Shown: piece by piece, positions 27,650 through 36,967 of the stretch
Numbering within the stretch: the first letter of the stretch is position 1
Layout of the letters: each line of letters opens with the position of its first letter
DNA from: CALFXN01 sp937957815
GTDB taxonomy: Bacteria; Synergistota; Synergistia; Synergistales; Aminobacteriaceae
Length of the DNA stretch: 64,000 nt
Assembly: GCA_036788195.1 (NCBI GenBank)
Contig: DAIQNX010000011.1
Coordinates: 1-64,000, forward strand
Direction: 5' to 3'
Made by a program: the position numbers and the translations under genes
The notes under the pieces: generated by a model
Databases searched by the model: none
The model's input: only the letters and a program-made list of their open reading frames with translations
Told to the model about the DNA's origin: nothing

Positions 27650-28156
27650 TCATTTCACGGAGAGAATGCTGTCAAGAGCGACCTCGCCATCCTTGTACTC
27701 CAGAACGACTCCATCCTTCGGATCGAAGCGAACGGCTGTCACGACCGCCTCGACTTTCGTCGCAACCCCGGAGTCGTCCTCCGCCTCCTTCGAAAACGTG
27801 ATCGTCCGTCCGATGTACGAAACCGCGTTCCCGCGCGTGAGAGCCGCAAGGTTCTCCACATTCGCGTTCATGTTCGTCATCTGCTCGAGGGTGCTGAACT
27901 GCGCCATCTGCGCGATGAAATCCTTGTCTTCGAGCGGATTCATCGGATCCTGATGCGTCAGTTGGGCGATCAGCAGTTTGAGAAAGTCATCCTTGCCGAG
28001 CGTATTCGTCGTCGCTTTCGTCGCTTCCGTCCCCGTCGATGTCGTTGACGACGCTCCCCTGGAACTCGTTGTGGTCTTCCCCGAATCCGAGGACGAAGAG
28101 ACCGCAACCTGTCTGTAATACGGAGCGTAATTGCCTATATTGACCTCGTAAGCCAT
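27650..28156 (-). CDS. flgD: Hook assembly cap protein FlgD
   Basis: A 168-residue short FlgD. A Ser/Thr-rich N-terminal ~45 residues precedes the conserved core LGKDDFLKLLIAQLTHQDPM with EDKDFIAQMAQFSTLEQM (about 52-95). A small C-terminal beta section follows. It lacks the larger Ig-like C-terminus of enteric FlgD, as in Bacillus YlxG. It scaffolds hook polymerisation. Confidence 0.93.
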   Translation of the reverse strand: MAYEVNIGNYAPYYRQVAVSSSSDSGKTTTSSRGASSTTSTGTEATKATTNTLGKDDFLKLLIAQLTHQDPMNPLEDKDFIAQMAQFSTLEQMTNMNANVENLAALTRGNAVSYIGRTITFSKEAEDDSGVATKVEAVVTAVRFDPKDGVVLEYKDGEVALDSILSVK

Positions 28157-28180
28157 ACCTGTGCTCCCCCCGATCGCCCG

Positions 28181-29902
28181 TCATGCGACCCAGAACAGGA
28201 GCCCCTGTTCCAGATCAATCCTGAAAGCGGGACCGTCTTCCGCCGCATCCGGATCGTCGACGCCCGTGATCCGCTCCCGCCGTTTCTGTCCGTCCCGCTG
28301 ACCGGACCCGTCCCGCTGCGTCATGTCGCGGACATCGACCGAAAACTCGGCAAGGGCGACACCCTGCTGCTGCAGCATGTTCCGGATCAGGGCAGTCTGA
28401 TCCTGAATATATTGTCGGAGCTGTTCGCTGTTCACCTTAAGGGATGCCTCGATTCCGCTCGCGGTCTGGGAGAGTTCGATATCCACCCTTCCGAGAGCGG
28501 GCGGCTCCACGACAATGCTCGCCCTGGATTGGCCCTCGACATTCAGGAACCGGACAACGTCGGTAACGCCCTCTCCGAAGACCCCGGAATCCTGCGCCAT
28601 CAGCGGGACCCCCGCGGAAAGAACATCTCTCATGACGGATCTGAACGAGAGATTTCCTCCATTCTGTTCGTTCCGGATCGCTGAGTCGATATGCGACGCC
28701 AGCCGCTGAAGCACGTCGGAACGCTCGGAGAAATCGCCCTTCTGCCCCTGTCCCCGCCTCTCCCCAGCGAGAGAAGCGTCGTTTCCGCCCTTCGAGCGGG
28801 CGTTGAGCCCGAAAGTCTCGAATACGGCCTCGCGGAGATCGGCGGGATTCACCGTATCGGAAATTCTCGTCTGACCGGACGGGGTATCCTTTGAAATTCC
28901 TTCCGTCGCGAACGCGGCTCCGGACAGCACGACACCCTGCTCGCGAAGAGGCGCAAAACGCCCTGACGTTTCGCCCGCACTCGTGGTCCGTCCGACGTCC
29001 GGATCTTCGGGGATCCCGTCCGTTCCTGCATCAGGACTTTTACGATCCGGAAGAATCCGGAGCATACGACTCGCCGAGAAGGAACGGTAGAACGACATTC
29101 CTCTGATCTGCTCCGAACCGGGCCCGGTTCTTTCCGGAGAACTTCCGGCCGATGGTTGCGGTTCCTCCGGTCCGTTTCCGGTTTCTCCATTTGTATCAAC
29201 GACAGCGTCTCCGCCCTGACCTGACGGTATACGCAATCCGCCCGAAAAAGCCATTCTGCTCCCGTCGAGAAAAACGCTTTGTTCTTCGAACGAGAACGAG
29301 ATGTCGAGTACGATCGGGGTCCCGGGTTCGAGAGACGCAAGGTACGCGAAAACCGGATCTCCCGAAGTGACTTCCTCCGTACCGGGCCCCCGGCTTTCTT
29401 CGTCTTCGGCGGACAGCTCCTCCGCTGCGACTCCGCCCTCTTTCGTCAGCGGCGCTTTCGACACGATATCCTGAAAGGAAAACGGGAAAATCCATTGCCA
29501 CGGATTCGACCAGACGGACGGGAATTTCCGGGAGAGACCGCTCTCCGGTTCGGACTGGAAGGCGATCTGCTCACCGGAATCCGTTTCAGGCGTATTTCGG
29601 ATCCGGAGCAGAGCGTCGCAAAACATTCCCCTCAGGGACGCGGGAAAAAAAACGCCTTCGTCCGCAAAGAGCGATGAAACCAAGGCTTTTGCGCTTTCTC
29701 CGTCCGATACCGATATCCCGGGGAAAAGCCCCGGAAGGATATCCTGCCCGCCATGATCGGTCTGAACTCCGGCCATGAACGACCGGAGCAATCCTTCGAA
29801 ATCCGCGGATGCATCTCCTTCGGCAGTTCCCCCTGGAACCACGTTTTTCGTCTGCGTCGCAGGCAGGGAGAACCCAGGTACGGGAGAAAACAACACACGC
29901 AT
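28181..29902 (-). CDS. fliK: Flagellar hook-length control protein FliK
   Basis: A 573-residue protein with low-complexity, Ser/Gly/Glu-rich first 400 residues. A C-terminal FliK domain (about 430-540) carries the family pattern QSRASIVVEPPALGRVDIEL, ASLKVNSEQLRQYI and LIRNMLQQQGVALAEFSVDV. It measures hook length and triggers the FlhB substrate switch. The start is ATG 29902 (AAAGG 7 nt upstream) or GTG 29905; either overlaps the upstream stop. Confidence 0.88.
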   Translation of the reverse strand: MRVLFSPVPGFSLPATQTKNVVPGGTAEGDASADFEGLLRSFMAGVQTDHGGQDILPGLFPGISVSDGESAKALVSSLFADEGVFFPASLRGMFCDALLRIRNTPETDSGEQIAFQSEPESGLSRKFPSVWSNPWQWIFPFSFQDIVSKAPLTKEGGVAAEELSAEDEESRGPGTEEVTSGDPVFAYLASLEPGTPIVLDISFSFEEQSVFLDGSRMAFSGGLRIPSGQGGDAVVDTNGETGNGPEEPQPSAGSSPERTGPGSEQIRGMSFYRSFSASRMLRILPDRKSPDAGTDGIPEDPDVGRTTSAGETSGRFAPLREQGVVLSGAAFATEGISKDTPSGQTRISDTVNPADLREAVFETFGLNARSKGGNDASLAGERRGQGQKGDFSERSDVLQRLASHIDSAIRNEQNGGNLSFRSVMRDVLSAGVPLMAQDSGVFGEGVTDVVRFLNVEGQSRASIVVEPPALGRVDIELSQTASGIEASLKVNSEQLRQYIQDQTALIRNMLQQQGVALAEFSVDVRDMTQRDGSGQRDGQKRRERITGVDDPDAAEDGPAFRIDLEQGLLFWVA

Positions 29903-30579
29903 CACCGAGCCTTTCGTCGTTCAGCGAGCTGTTCCGTCAGTCGTGCCGCTCGGGACGCTTCCATGCGACCGAGGATCGCTCCACGCGCGTCTTCCGGCAT
30001 CTTCTCGAGGAGCCGGACCGCGAGATCCGGACGCAATGCCTCGATAATCTGCGCCGCCTTGCGCGGGGACATGTCCTGATATGTTCTCAGGAGAGTCTCG
30101 ACATTCCTGTCGTCGTCGGCGGATACCGGGCGTTTCTCGATCTCTTTCGCCGCAACGGCGGCCTCTCTGCTCTCGAGCGTTTCGAGGCGTCCCTCCAGAT
30201 CCGCCGAAAGGGAATCGAGAGTTTTCTTCAGATCCTCCAACCCCTTTTCCCTCTCGTTGAGACGTCCTTCCCACGCTTCGAGTTCCTGCCGCCGTCGCTC
30301 GGCAACCGTCATGGAATAGACTCCTGGGATCCCCATCATCGTCGAGAGCGGTCTTCCGATCCACGGAATCCGGGGGATCACCGGATACACATACGGCCGC
30401 ATATCCCAGACTCCCGCGAGATCCAGCCCTATCCCACCGCCGATGAGGAGGAGAATCGCGAACAGGAGAAAGGCCCATCGCCGCCCCTTTCCGGCCCGTT
30501 TCCGGGATCGCTGTGGCTTGGATGGGCCTTCCTCCTGCGTCGGGCGTTCGATGCGTTCTTCCTGCTCGTCCGGAGGCAT
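29902..30579 (-). CDS. MotE/MgtE-N-like flagellar membrane protein
   Basis: A 225-residue protein. It has a charged cytosolic N-terminus (about 1-33), one membrane helix (WAFLLFAILLLIGGGIGLDL) and a long coiled coil (about 95-150). The C-terminal MotE/MgtE-N-like domain has TYQDMSPRKAAQIIEAL and RLLEKMPEDARGAILGRM. It occupies the place of B. subtilis ylxF between fliJ and fliK. MotE-type proteins act as stator chaperones in some species; that role is inferred here. Confidence 0.85.
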   Translation of the reverse strand: MPPDEQEERIERPTQEEGPSKPQRSRKRAGKGRRWAFLLFAILLLIGGGIGLDLAGVWDMRPYVYPVIPRIPWIGRPLSTMMGIPGVYSMTVAERRRQELEAWEGRLNEREKGLEDLKKTLDSLSADLEGRLETLESREAAVAAKEIEKRPVSADDDRNVETLLRTYQDMSPRKAAQIIEALRPDLAVRLLEKMPEDARGAILGRMEASRAARLTEQLAERRKAR

Positions 30580-30582
30580 CCG

Positions 30583-31197
30583 CTATCCACCACCCTTGAG
30601 GCGCCTGTATCGCGCCATCACGTTCTCGACATATCGTTGCGTCTCCGGAATGGACGGAATCCCTCCGGCCGCGTCGACCCGCGCCGGCCCGGCGTTGTAC
30701 GCCGCGAGCGTTCTTTCGAGATCTCCCTCATATTTATCGGCGAGCAGGGAGAGATATTTTACGCCGCCTTCGATATTCTGGCCGGGATCGAACGGATCGT
30801 CGATTCCCATGTCGATCGCGGTGCCGGGCATGAGTTGCATCAAACCGATGGCGCCCTTCGGGGAAACTGCATCCGGCCTCCCCCCCGATTCGGCCGCCAT
30901 CACGGCGCGTACAAGGCTTTCCTCGACCCCGTACTTCTTCGCGCAGTCCCGGATGGCCTGATCCCACGATTCCTTCGACGCTCCATCGCCCACAGGGCGA
31001 AGCAGCCCGGGAATCTCGGCTCTGGGCTGTCCGACCTTCTTTTCTTCTTTCTTTCCGGATTCCGCCGCCGCGAGAATTTCCGCGAAGGAGTTTCCGTCGG
31101 CGCGTCCGCGCGCCGCGGCGGTCTCTCCGATAAGATCCCGGATCTCCCTGATCCTGGATTGGACACGTTCGATGTTCCGCGTATCCAGTCGTATCAT
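30583..31197 (-). CDS. Lytic transglycosylase (SLT domain) of the flagellar cluster
   Basis: A 204-residue protein. The first ~90 residues are charged and lack a signal peptide. The C-terminal SLT domain (about 95-200) has catalytic Glu in AVMAAESGGRPDAVSPKGA, GLMQLMPGTA and AAYNAGPARVDAAGG. It probably opens peptidoglycan for the rod, the job of the FlgJ muramidase domain in other species. Absence of a Sec signal suggests export through the flagellar apparatus (inference). ATG at 31197 overlaps the fliJ stop. Confidence 0.9.
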   Translation of the reverse strand: MIRLDTRNIERVQSRIREIRDLIGETAAARGRADGNSFAEILAAAESGKKEEKKVGQPRAEIPGLLRPVGDGASKESWDQAIRDCAKKYGVEESLVRAVMAAESGGRPDAVSPKGAIGLMQLMPGTAIDMGIDDPFDPGQNIEGGVKYLSLLADKYEGDLERTLAAYNAGPARVDAAGGIPSIPETQRYVENVMARYRRLKGGG

Positions 31198-31652
31198 TCC
31201 TCGCCCTCCGTCCGGGTGCCCTGATATCGAATCCCCGCGAAATCGTCGAGTTCTTCCTGCTCGTACCGCGCGTTCTTCGTTTTGTCCTCTTCAACCAGAT
31301 TCCCGATGAACGTCTCCATGATGCGGACGTCCCGATGCTTCTCAGTCAACCGGATTTCGGTACCGGAAATCTGTTCCCTTATGGACGAAAGCTGCAAGTT
31401 CCGTTCCGATATGGTCTTGTCGACGGCATCGACGACCTGGCGCCGGAACCACAGATCCATACACGTACACATCCGTCCGGACTCTTTGGAGAACTCCCGA
31501 AGCGCATCAATCCGCTCCTCGCAAAGACTCTCGAGAGAGCTCCGGATCGCGTCTTCGGCCTTTCGCTCCTCCGCCAGGCGTTTTCGCTCTTCGTCGCGCC
31601 ACAATTCTTTTGCCGACAGGATCTTCCTGAACCTGCGGATTCGTGTATTCAT
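31194..31652 (-). CDS. fliJ: Flagellar export protein FliJ
   Basis: A 152-residue, almost fully helical, highly charged coiled-coil protein. It starts with RIRRFRKILSAKELWRDEER and has long Glu/Arg-rich helices. FliJ fits in the FliI hexamer and links it to FlhA. The call rests on coiled-coil character, length and position directly after fliI. Confidence 0.85.
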   Translation of the reverse strand: MNTRIRRFRKILSAKELWRDEERKRLAEERKAEDAIRSSLESLCEERIDALREFSKESGRMCTCMDLWFRRQVVDAVDKTISERNLQLSSIREQISGTEIRLTEKHRDVRIMETFIGNLVEEDKTKNARYEQEELDDFAGIRYQGTRTEGEE

Positions 31653-31695
31653 GAGAACGCTCCTTCGAACCCCGGAAGTTCACCCCTATACGTTC

Positions 31696-33033
31696 CTATT
31701 CGGACGTCGGAGCGAGCGACAATAGCGTTTTCTCCGCATCGGAGAACGAGAATGTCTCGTCGACCTTCTGGGACAGGAATCCGCGAACGTCGGAGAGGTG
31801 GTCGAGAGCCCAGTCGATTTTCGGGTTCGATCCCTTTTTGTAGGCGCCGATGTTGATGAGGTCTTCCGCCTCGGAATGAACCGCGAGGAGTTCGCGGACG
31901 CGGCCCGCCGCCTCGAGGTGTTCCCGGCCGACGATCGAGGGCATGACGCGGCTGACGCTTTCGAGGACATCGACGGCAGGGTAGAAATTCCGGGCAGCGA
32001 TCCTTCGCGAAAGGACGATATGCCCGTCGAGAATTCCGCGGACCGTGTCCGCGACAGGTTCGTTCATGTCGTCTCCTTCGACGAGCACCGTGTAGATCCC
32101 GGTGATGCTCCCGCGCTCGCCGGCGCCAGCCCGCTCGAGGAGCCTCGGCAGACTTTCGAACACCGACGGCGTATAGCCGCGCGTCGTCGGAGGCTCGCCG
32201 ATGGCGAGGCCGACCTCGCGCTGCGCCCTGGCGACGCGCGTGACGGAGTCCATCATGAGGAGGACGTTTTTCCCCTCGTCCCGAAAGTACTCGGCGATCG
32301 CAGTCGCGGTCAGCGACGCCTTGAGACGGATCAGCGGAGGCTGATCCGACGTGGCGATGACGAGCACGGAACGACGGAGCCCCTCTTCGCCGAGATCGTG
32401 GTCGACGAATTCGCGCACCTCCCGGCCTCGTTCCCCGACAAGCGCGATGACGTTCACATCCGCTTCGGTGAAACGCGCCATCATTCCGAGCAGCGTGCTC
32501 TTTCCGACGCCCGATCCCGCGAATATTCCGATCCGCTGCCCCGTTCCGAGCGTGAGGATTCCGTCGATGACCCTGACGCCCACGGGGAGAGGCGTCGTTA
32601 TCATCTGCCGCCGCAAGGGGTGGGGTGGATCCGCATACAGGGGGTAGACATCGGTGGCGATGACCGGTCCTTTGTCGTCCATGGGTTCCCCGAGCGCGTC
32701 AAGAACCCTCCCAAGCAGGGACTGGCCAACCCGGACCCCGAGGGGACGATCCGTCGACAGAACGTCGCACCCCGGCCCCACGTCCTTGAGGGTTCCGAGC
32801 GGCATGAGAAGGACGCGGTCGCCCCGGAACCCGACAACTTCGGCCTTGAGGGAACGGGAACTGTCACGGAAGCGGATAGCGCAGAGATCTCCGACGCGGA
32901 CGTCGGGTCCCTGGGATTCGACGACGAGTCCGACCACCTGAACGACCCGTCCGTTGATCCGGATGAGCTGCGTCCTGTCGAGGCGGCTCCCGAGGACCTC
33001 GACCAGCGTGAGGTCAGTTCTGGTTGGATTCAT
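31696..33033 (-). CDS. fliI: Flagellum-specific ATPase FliI
   Basis: A 445-residue ATPase of the F1-beta/type III secretion family. Walker A is IFAGSGVGKSTLLGMMARF (about 160-178). VIALVGERGREVREFV and Walker B VLLMMDSVTRVARAQREVGL follow. It energises and unfolds export substrates with FliH and FliJ. ATG at 33033 overlaps the fliH end by 20 nt. Confidence 0.97.
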   Translation of the reverse strand: MNPTRTDLTLVEVLGSRLDRTQLIRINGRVVQVVGLVVESQGPDVRVGDLCAIRFRDSSRSLKAEVVGFRGDRVLLMPLGTLKDVGPGCDVLSTDRPLGVRVGQSLLGRVLDALGEPMDDKGPVIATDVYPLYADPPHPLRRQMITTPLPVGVRVIDGILTLGTGQRIGIFAGSGVGKSTLLGMMARFTEADVNVIALVGERGREVREFVDHDLGEEGLRRSVLVIATSDQPPLIRLKASLTATAIAEYFRDEGKNVLLMMDSVTRVARAQREVGLAIGEPPTTRGYTPSVFESLPRLLERAGAGERGSITGIYTVLVEGDDMNEPVADTVRGILDGHIVLSRRIAARNFYPAVDVLESVSRVMPSIVGREHLEAAGRVRELLAVHSEAEDLINIGAYKKGSNPKIDWALDHLSDVRGFLSQKVDETFSFSDAEKTLLSLAPTSE

Positions 33034-33913
33034 ACCGGATTCCCTCGATAAAGAGCGTCTCTATCTCGGAATCGATCTGCTCCAGCTGTGTTCTCCACCG
33101 GGCGTCGTAGACGCCGAGGTTCGTCTCGACGATGCAGCTGCCCGGACCGACGCTGGGGTCGGCAATGAACTCAAGGTGTTTCGTTCCGCGCAGGATATCG
33201 GCGAACTCTCCCTGGCGGTCTCGGAGGATGTCGACATCCGCCGGGGCGAGGTATACAACGATTCGTTCCCTGTCGCTCACCCGCTGAAGGACGCCGGAAA
33301 AAACACGGAGGACCGCTTCCTGGTCGAGGGAAATTTCCTTGTGCAGCATCCGTTTCAGGAGGTTCTGCCACAGACGGATGATCTTCGGCGTCAGGAGTCG
33401 TATGAGCGAATCGGTCTGGCCGACAAGCGTTTCGTGAATGGATTCGAGACGGGCCACAAGCGCCGAAAAGCGCTGGGCGTATTCGGCGGCCACTTCTTTT
33501 CTCGCGAGAGCGAGTCCTTCTTCCCGGCCGTTTTTGTTTCCTTCGGCATATCCTTCCCTGCGGGCTTTCTCAAAAAGTCGCCCGGACTCGGTCTCAACCT
33601 CGGACATCATCTTCCCGCGTTCCGTCTCGACCCGGGAACGCAATTCGGACAGTTCACCTTCGAAAGCGCGAATCCGTTCCAGCAGCCCGCCATTCTCCCG
33701 CTCCGCAGCCTCGGCGCGCTCCCGGAATCTTTCGACCTCATGCCGGACATCGTCGAGTTCCGATTCCCTCTCGCGTCGTTCGACGTCCTCCGGGCGCACG
33801 GAACCTTCGAATTCGTCCTCCGGCCGGCCGGTCTCCTGCGCCGCACCGATTCGGACGGACTGGGGAAGAACGCGGACTGCGCGCAGGATGTTCCGGCGGA
33901 GGTGATTAGACAA
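33014..33913 (-). CDS. fliH: Flagellar assembly protein FliH
   Basis: A 299-residue FliH, regulator of FliI. It begins with SNHLRRNILRAVRVLPQSVR, has a long coiled coil (about 45-140) and a GYAEGNKNGREEGLALARKE glycine-containing helix typical of FliH. A C-terminal V-ATPase-E-like domain includes HLEFIADPSVGPGSCIVET. The start is the TTG at 33913: GGAGGAG lies 4-6 nt upstream, the frame upstream lacks similarity, and it overlaps the fliG stop by 8 nt. A search limited to ATG would give a wrong start. Confidence 0.88.
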   Translation of the reverse strand: MSNHLRRNILRAVRVLPQSVRIGAAQETGRPEDEFEGSVRPEDVERRERESELDDVRHEVERFRERAEAAERENGGLLERIRAFEGELSELRSRVETERGKMMSEVETESGRLFEKARREGYAEGNKNGREEGLALARKEVAAEYAQRFSALVARLESIHETLVGQTDSLIRLLTPKIIRLWQNLLKRMLHKEISLDQEAVLRVFSGVLQRVSDRERIVVYLAPADVDILRDRQGEFADILRGTKHLEFIADPSVGPGSCIVETNLGVYDARWRTQLEQIDSEIETLFIEGIRYESNQN

Positions 33914-34925
33914 CCAGCTCCTCCTCTCCGCCTCTGGAAATGATGATCTCTCCCGTATCCTCCAGAGCGCGGACCACATTGACGACCTTCTGCTGCGATT
34001 CCTCCACGTCCCGGACCCTGACCGGCCCCATGTAGTCCATGTCTTCCTTGAGCATTTCCGCCGCGCGTTTCGACATGTTCCGGAAGAATTTGCTCCGGAG
34101 TTCTTCGGTCGCGCCTTTGAGCGCAAGGCCGAGTTCCTTCATCTCCACCTCGCGCAGGACTCTCTGGAGCGAGCGGTCGTCCATCTTGATGATATCCTCG
34201 AAGACGAACAGCCGTCGCTTGATCTCTTCCGCGAGTTCCGGGTCGTTTTCCTCGAGGTGTTCCATGATGTTCCGCTCCGTGGCCCGGTCCGCGTTGTTGA
34301 TGATGTTGACGATCGCGTCGATGCCGCCCGCGAGCGTGAAGTCCTGTCCCATAACGGTGCTGAGCTTTCTTTCGAGCACACGCTCCACCTCCCGCAGAAC
34401 CTCCGGAGTGATCCGGTCCATCCGGGCGATCCGTTTCGCGACCTCCGCCTGGAGGGATGCAGCCAAGCCGCCGATGACCTGGGCGGCCTGTTCCGGTTCG
34501 AGATAGGACAAAATCAGGGCGATCGTCTGAGGGTGCTCGCTCTGGATGAAGCCGAGAAGTTGCTGCGGATCCGTATGCCGCATGAAATCGAACGGTCTTA
34601 CCTGCAGCGACGCCGTAATCCTCGACAGGAGACTCTGTGCCCGTTCCGGACCGAGGGCCCGTTCGAGAATGTCGCGCGCGTAATCGACGCCTCCTCTCGC
34701 CATGTACTCCCGGGCGAGAAGCATCTCCTGGGCCTCCTTGAGGACATCGAGGCGCATTTCCGGCGTCACTTTTCGGAGGTTTGCGATTTCGAGCGTGACG
34801 ATCTCTATCGTCGCGTCGTCGAGCTGCTTGTAGATATTCGCGGCGATCTCGTTTCCGAGCGCGACCATGAGTATGGCCGAACGCTCCTTGCCGCTCAGAT
34901 CCCGTCCCTTGCCGGCCTTCGCCAT
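33906..34925 (-). CDS. fliG: Flagellar motor switch protein FliG
   Basis: A 339-residue FliG. The N-terminal FliF-binding domain begins with LSGKERSAILMVALG. The middle domain has the EHPQTIALILSYLEPEQAAQV signature (about 128-148). The C-terminal torque domain (about 200-335) carries the charged helix DDRSLQRVLREVEMKELGLAL. It contacts MotA and the FliM/FliY ring. Confidence 0.97.
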   Translation of the reverse strand: MAKAGKGRDLSGKERSAILMVALGNEIAANIYKQLDDATIEIVTLEIANLRKVTPEMRLDVLKEAQEMLLAREYMARGGVDYARDILERALGPERAQSLLSRITASLQVRPFDFMRHTDPQQLLGFIQSEHPQTIALILSYLEPEQAAQVIGGLAASLQAEVAKRIARMDRITPEVLREVERVLERKLSTVMGQDFTLAGGIDAIVNIINNADRATERNIMEHLEENDPELAEEIKRRLFVFEDIIKMDDRSLQRVLREVEMKELGLALKGATEELRSKFFRNMSKRAAEMLKEDMDYMGPVRVRDVEESQQKVVNVVRALEDTGEIIISRGGEEELVV

Positions 34926-34934
34926 CGCGCCCTC

Positions 34935-36521
34935 CTAGACTTCCTCGGCGAGCCAGTCCTGCATGAGGCTCGCGATTTCTTCAGGCTTCGACCTGGCATA
35001 GGCGCGAAGCTGTTCCTCGAGAACGGCCAGTTCTCCGTGCGACTCGAAAAGATCGGGAGACGCGAGGAGTTCCTGGATCGTCGGAATCCGTTTCGGCTCT
35101 TTGGATCCTGAGGCCGCGAGCATCGCCTTCATCCGCTTCCGGCGCATGTAGTAGATCGCCCCCAGCACCGCGAGAACCAGAACGACGACGGTCGAAACCA
35201 GCGCGATGATCAGCTCCGTCCGGCGCTGCGCCGCAAGCTGCTCCGCGAGCGTATCCGAGAGCGTCGTCGAGAATTTCATCCCCTGGATGACGAGCTGATC
35301 GCCACGGACCTCGCTGTACCCGATCGCGGAGGCCACGAGGGTATGAAGCTCTTTCACTCTCGGCTCCTGGAGTTCTCCGTCGACGAGAACCGAAGCGGAC
35401 ATCCGCCGGATCGCTCCGGGGGTCACGTTCTGCTGCTGTTCCCGCGTCGTGATCTCGAAATTGTTGACCGTATCGCTCTTGTTGTATTCCGACGCTCCCG
35501 CTCCCTGCGTCGCAATAGCGTACCCAGGGATGTTCGTCGTCGTTCCGGGAGCGCCGCCGGGCGGCGTTCCGGGTCCCTTGTAACTCTCTTCCGTGAGCTG
35601 CTGGCTCCGGATGACTCCCTTTCCCGAAGGTCCCGGGATGAATTCCTTCTGCGTGCTCGACCGTTTGTCGAAGTCGAGATCGACCTTGACGCGGACGACC
35701 ACCTTTCCGGGGCCATAGACCCGTTCGAGCATCACGCGGACTTTTCCTTCGAGCTCCCGTTCCTGCTGGCGCTCGAGTTCTCGCTGGACCGACGAAACCG
35801 TATGCCCCTCTCCCGACCTGGAGTAGATGAAGAGATCCTGGTCGAGGAGATCGGAGAGAACCTTTCCGGTCGAATCCACGACGGTGACGTTTTCCGGCGT
35901 CAGCCCCTGGACGCTGTGGGAAACGAGGTGGACAATCGCCTTGACCTGATCGGGACCGAGTTCCCGCCCCGCCTTGAGACGCAGGAGCACGGAAGCCGTC
36001 GAGGGCTGTTGCTGTTCGAGAAAGAGCTTCTGCTCCGGGATAACGATGTTGACCTTGACGAAATCGACCGCGTCGAGCTGCTTGATGGTGCGGTAGAGTT
36101 CCCCTTCCAGCGCGCGGATATACGTGATCTTCTGCTGGAACTCGCTCATTCCCATCTTGGAGGCGTCGAAAAGCTCGTATCCGACGCTTCCTCCCTTGGG
36201 AAGCCCCGCCTGTGCCAACGCGAGCCGCGTCTCGTAGACCTGGGCCCTGGGAAGGAGGATCGCATTTGCGGCGGGATCGATACGATAGGGGATTTTGTTT
36301 TCCTTGAGGTAGGCGACAATCGCCGCCTCGTCGCCTACTTCGAGCCCCGTGAAGAGAGGATCGTAGGCGGGACGCCCGGCCCAGAACACGAGAAGGCCGA
36401 GGAGGACGAGGACCAAAAGGCCTGCGCCACCCAGGGAGGCCTTTTGCCACCCCCTGAGGGACGACCAGAAGAACGCGACACGTCCCAACAGCTGCCGGAT
36501 GCGCTCCATGCTTTTCGACAC
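34935..36521 (-). CDS. fliF: Flagellar MS-ring protein FliF
   Basis: A 528-residue FliF with membrane helices near residues 27-48 and 435-460. The periplasmic RBM domains include YDPLFTGLEVGDEAAIVAYL and PRAQVYETRLALAQAGLPKG. The C-terminal cytosolic tail binds FliG (last ~40 residues). The start is GTG 36521 or ATG 36509; neither has a clear SD, so four residues are uncertain. Confidence 0.95.
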   Translation of the reverse strand: MSKSMERIRQLLGRVAFFWSSLRGWQKASLGGAGLLVLVLLGLLVFWAGRPAYDPLFTGLEVGDEAAIVAYLKENKIPYRIDPAANAILLPRAQVYETRLALAQAGLPKGGSVGYELFDASKMGMSEFQQKITYIRALEGELYRTIKQLDAVDFVKVNIVIPEQKLFLEQQQPSTASVLLRLKAGRELGPDQVKAIVHLVSHSVQGLTPENVTVVDSTGKVLSDLLDQDLFIYSRSGEGHTVSSVQRELERQQERELEGKVRVMLERVYGPGKVVVRVKVDLDFDKRSSTQKEFIPGPSGKGVIRSQQLTEESYKGPGTPPGGAPGTTTNIPGYAIATQGAGASEYNKSDTVNNFEITTREQQQNVTPGAIRRMSASVLVDGELQEPRVKELHTLVASAIGYSEVRGDQLVIQGMKFSTTLSDTLAEQLAAQRRTELIIALVSTVVVLVLAVLGAIYYMRRKRMKAMLAASGSKEPKRIPTIQELLASPDLFESHGELAVLEEQLRAYARSKPEEIASLMQDWLAEEV

Positions 36522-36536
36522 CGTCCCCGCCGGAAA

Positions 36537-36851
36537 CTAGACCGGCATCCGCGCCAGTTGCTGATATGCGTCGATCAGCTTGTTCCGGACCTCAGTGAGA
36601 AGGCGGAGGGCGATTTCCGCCCGCTGGACCGATAGAACCACGTCGGAAATGTCGTCGACATCCCCCGTCGTCATTCGTTTCATCATCGTATCGGAGTGCT
36701 GCCCGAGCGAATTGACCTGAACCATGGACTCCTTCAGGAGGTCCTCGAAAGATATTCCGAGTCCTTCGGGAGTCCTGGGCTTTCCGGACGTTTCGGCTGA
36801 GACGCTCTCAGCGGAAAACTTCGACAGATCCAGATCGATTCTCGACAACAC
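36537..36851 (-). CDS. fliE: Flagellar MS-ring/rod junction protein FliE
   Basis: A 104-residue FliE with the family core GISFEDLLKESMVQVNSLG and the C-terminal helix LSVQRAEIALRLLTEVRNKL. It joins the MS ring to the rod and is an early export substrate. GTG at 36851 has AGGGGG about 5 nt upstream. It is separated from flgC by an unusually long 160-nt gap. Confidence 0.93.
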   Translation of the reverse strand: MLSRIDLDLSKFSAESVSAETSGKPRTPEGLGISFEDLLKESMVQVNSLGQHSDTMMKRMTTGDVDDISDVVLSVQRAEIALRLLTEVRNKLIDAYQQLARMPV

Positions 36852-36890
36852 ATGCGCCCCCTTGCCAAAGAATGTTCGCGTATCCAGAAA

Positions 36891-36899
36891 ATATTACCA
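36891..36899 (-). promoter_or_regulatory. Candidate extended -10 promoter upstream of fliE
   Basis: On the minus strand TGGTAATAT gives an extended -10 (TG-n-TAATAT), 40 nt upstream of the fliE start and just after the flgC-fliE terminator hairpin. There is no good -35 box. It would restart transcription into the fliE-fliF-fliG genes. Confidence 0.4.
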
Positions 36900-36914
36900 C
36901 AACACCACGTCGTG

Positions 36915-36967
36915 AAATACAAAGAGGCCCGCCACTGCGGCATTTCGAGCCTCGTGACGGACCTCCT
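36915..36967 (-). terminator. Strong hairpin terminator/attenuator between flgC and fliE
   Basis: On the minus strand 14 contiguous pairs (some G-U) join 36954-36967 with 36922-36935. The 18-nt loop holds a further GGC/GCC pair. The 3' arm runs into TTTGTATTT (36915-36923). The 5' arm contains AGGAGG. It lies 45 nt after the flgC stop, inside the flagellar cluster. Confidence 0.65.
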
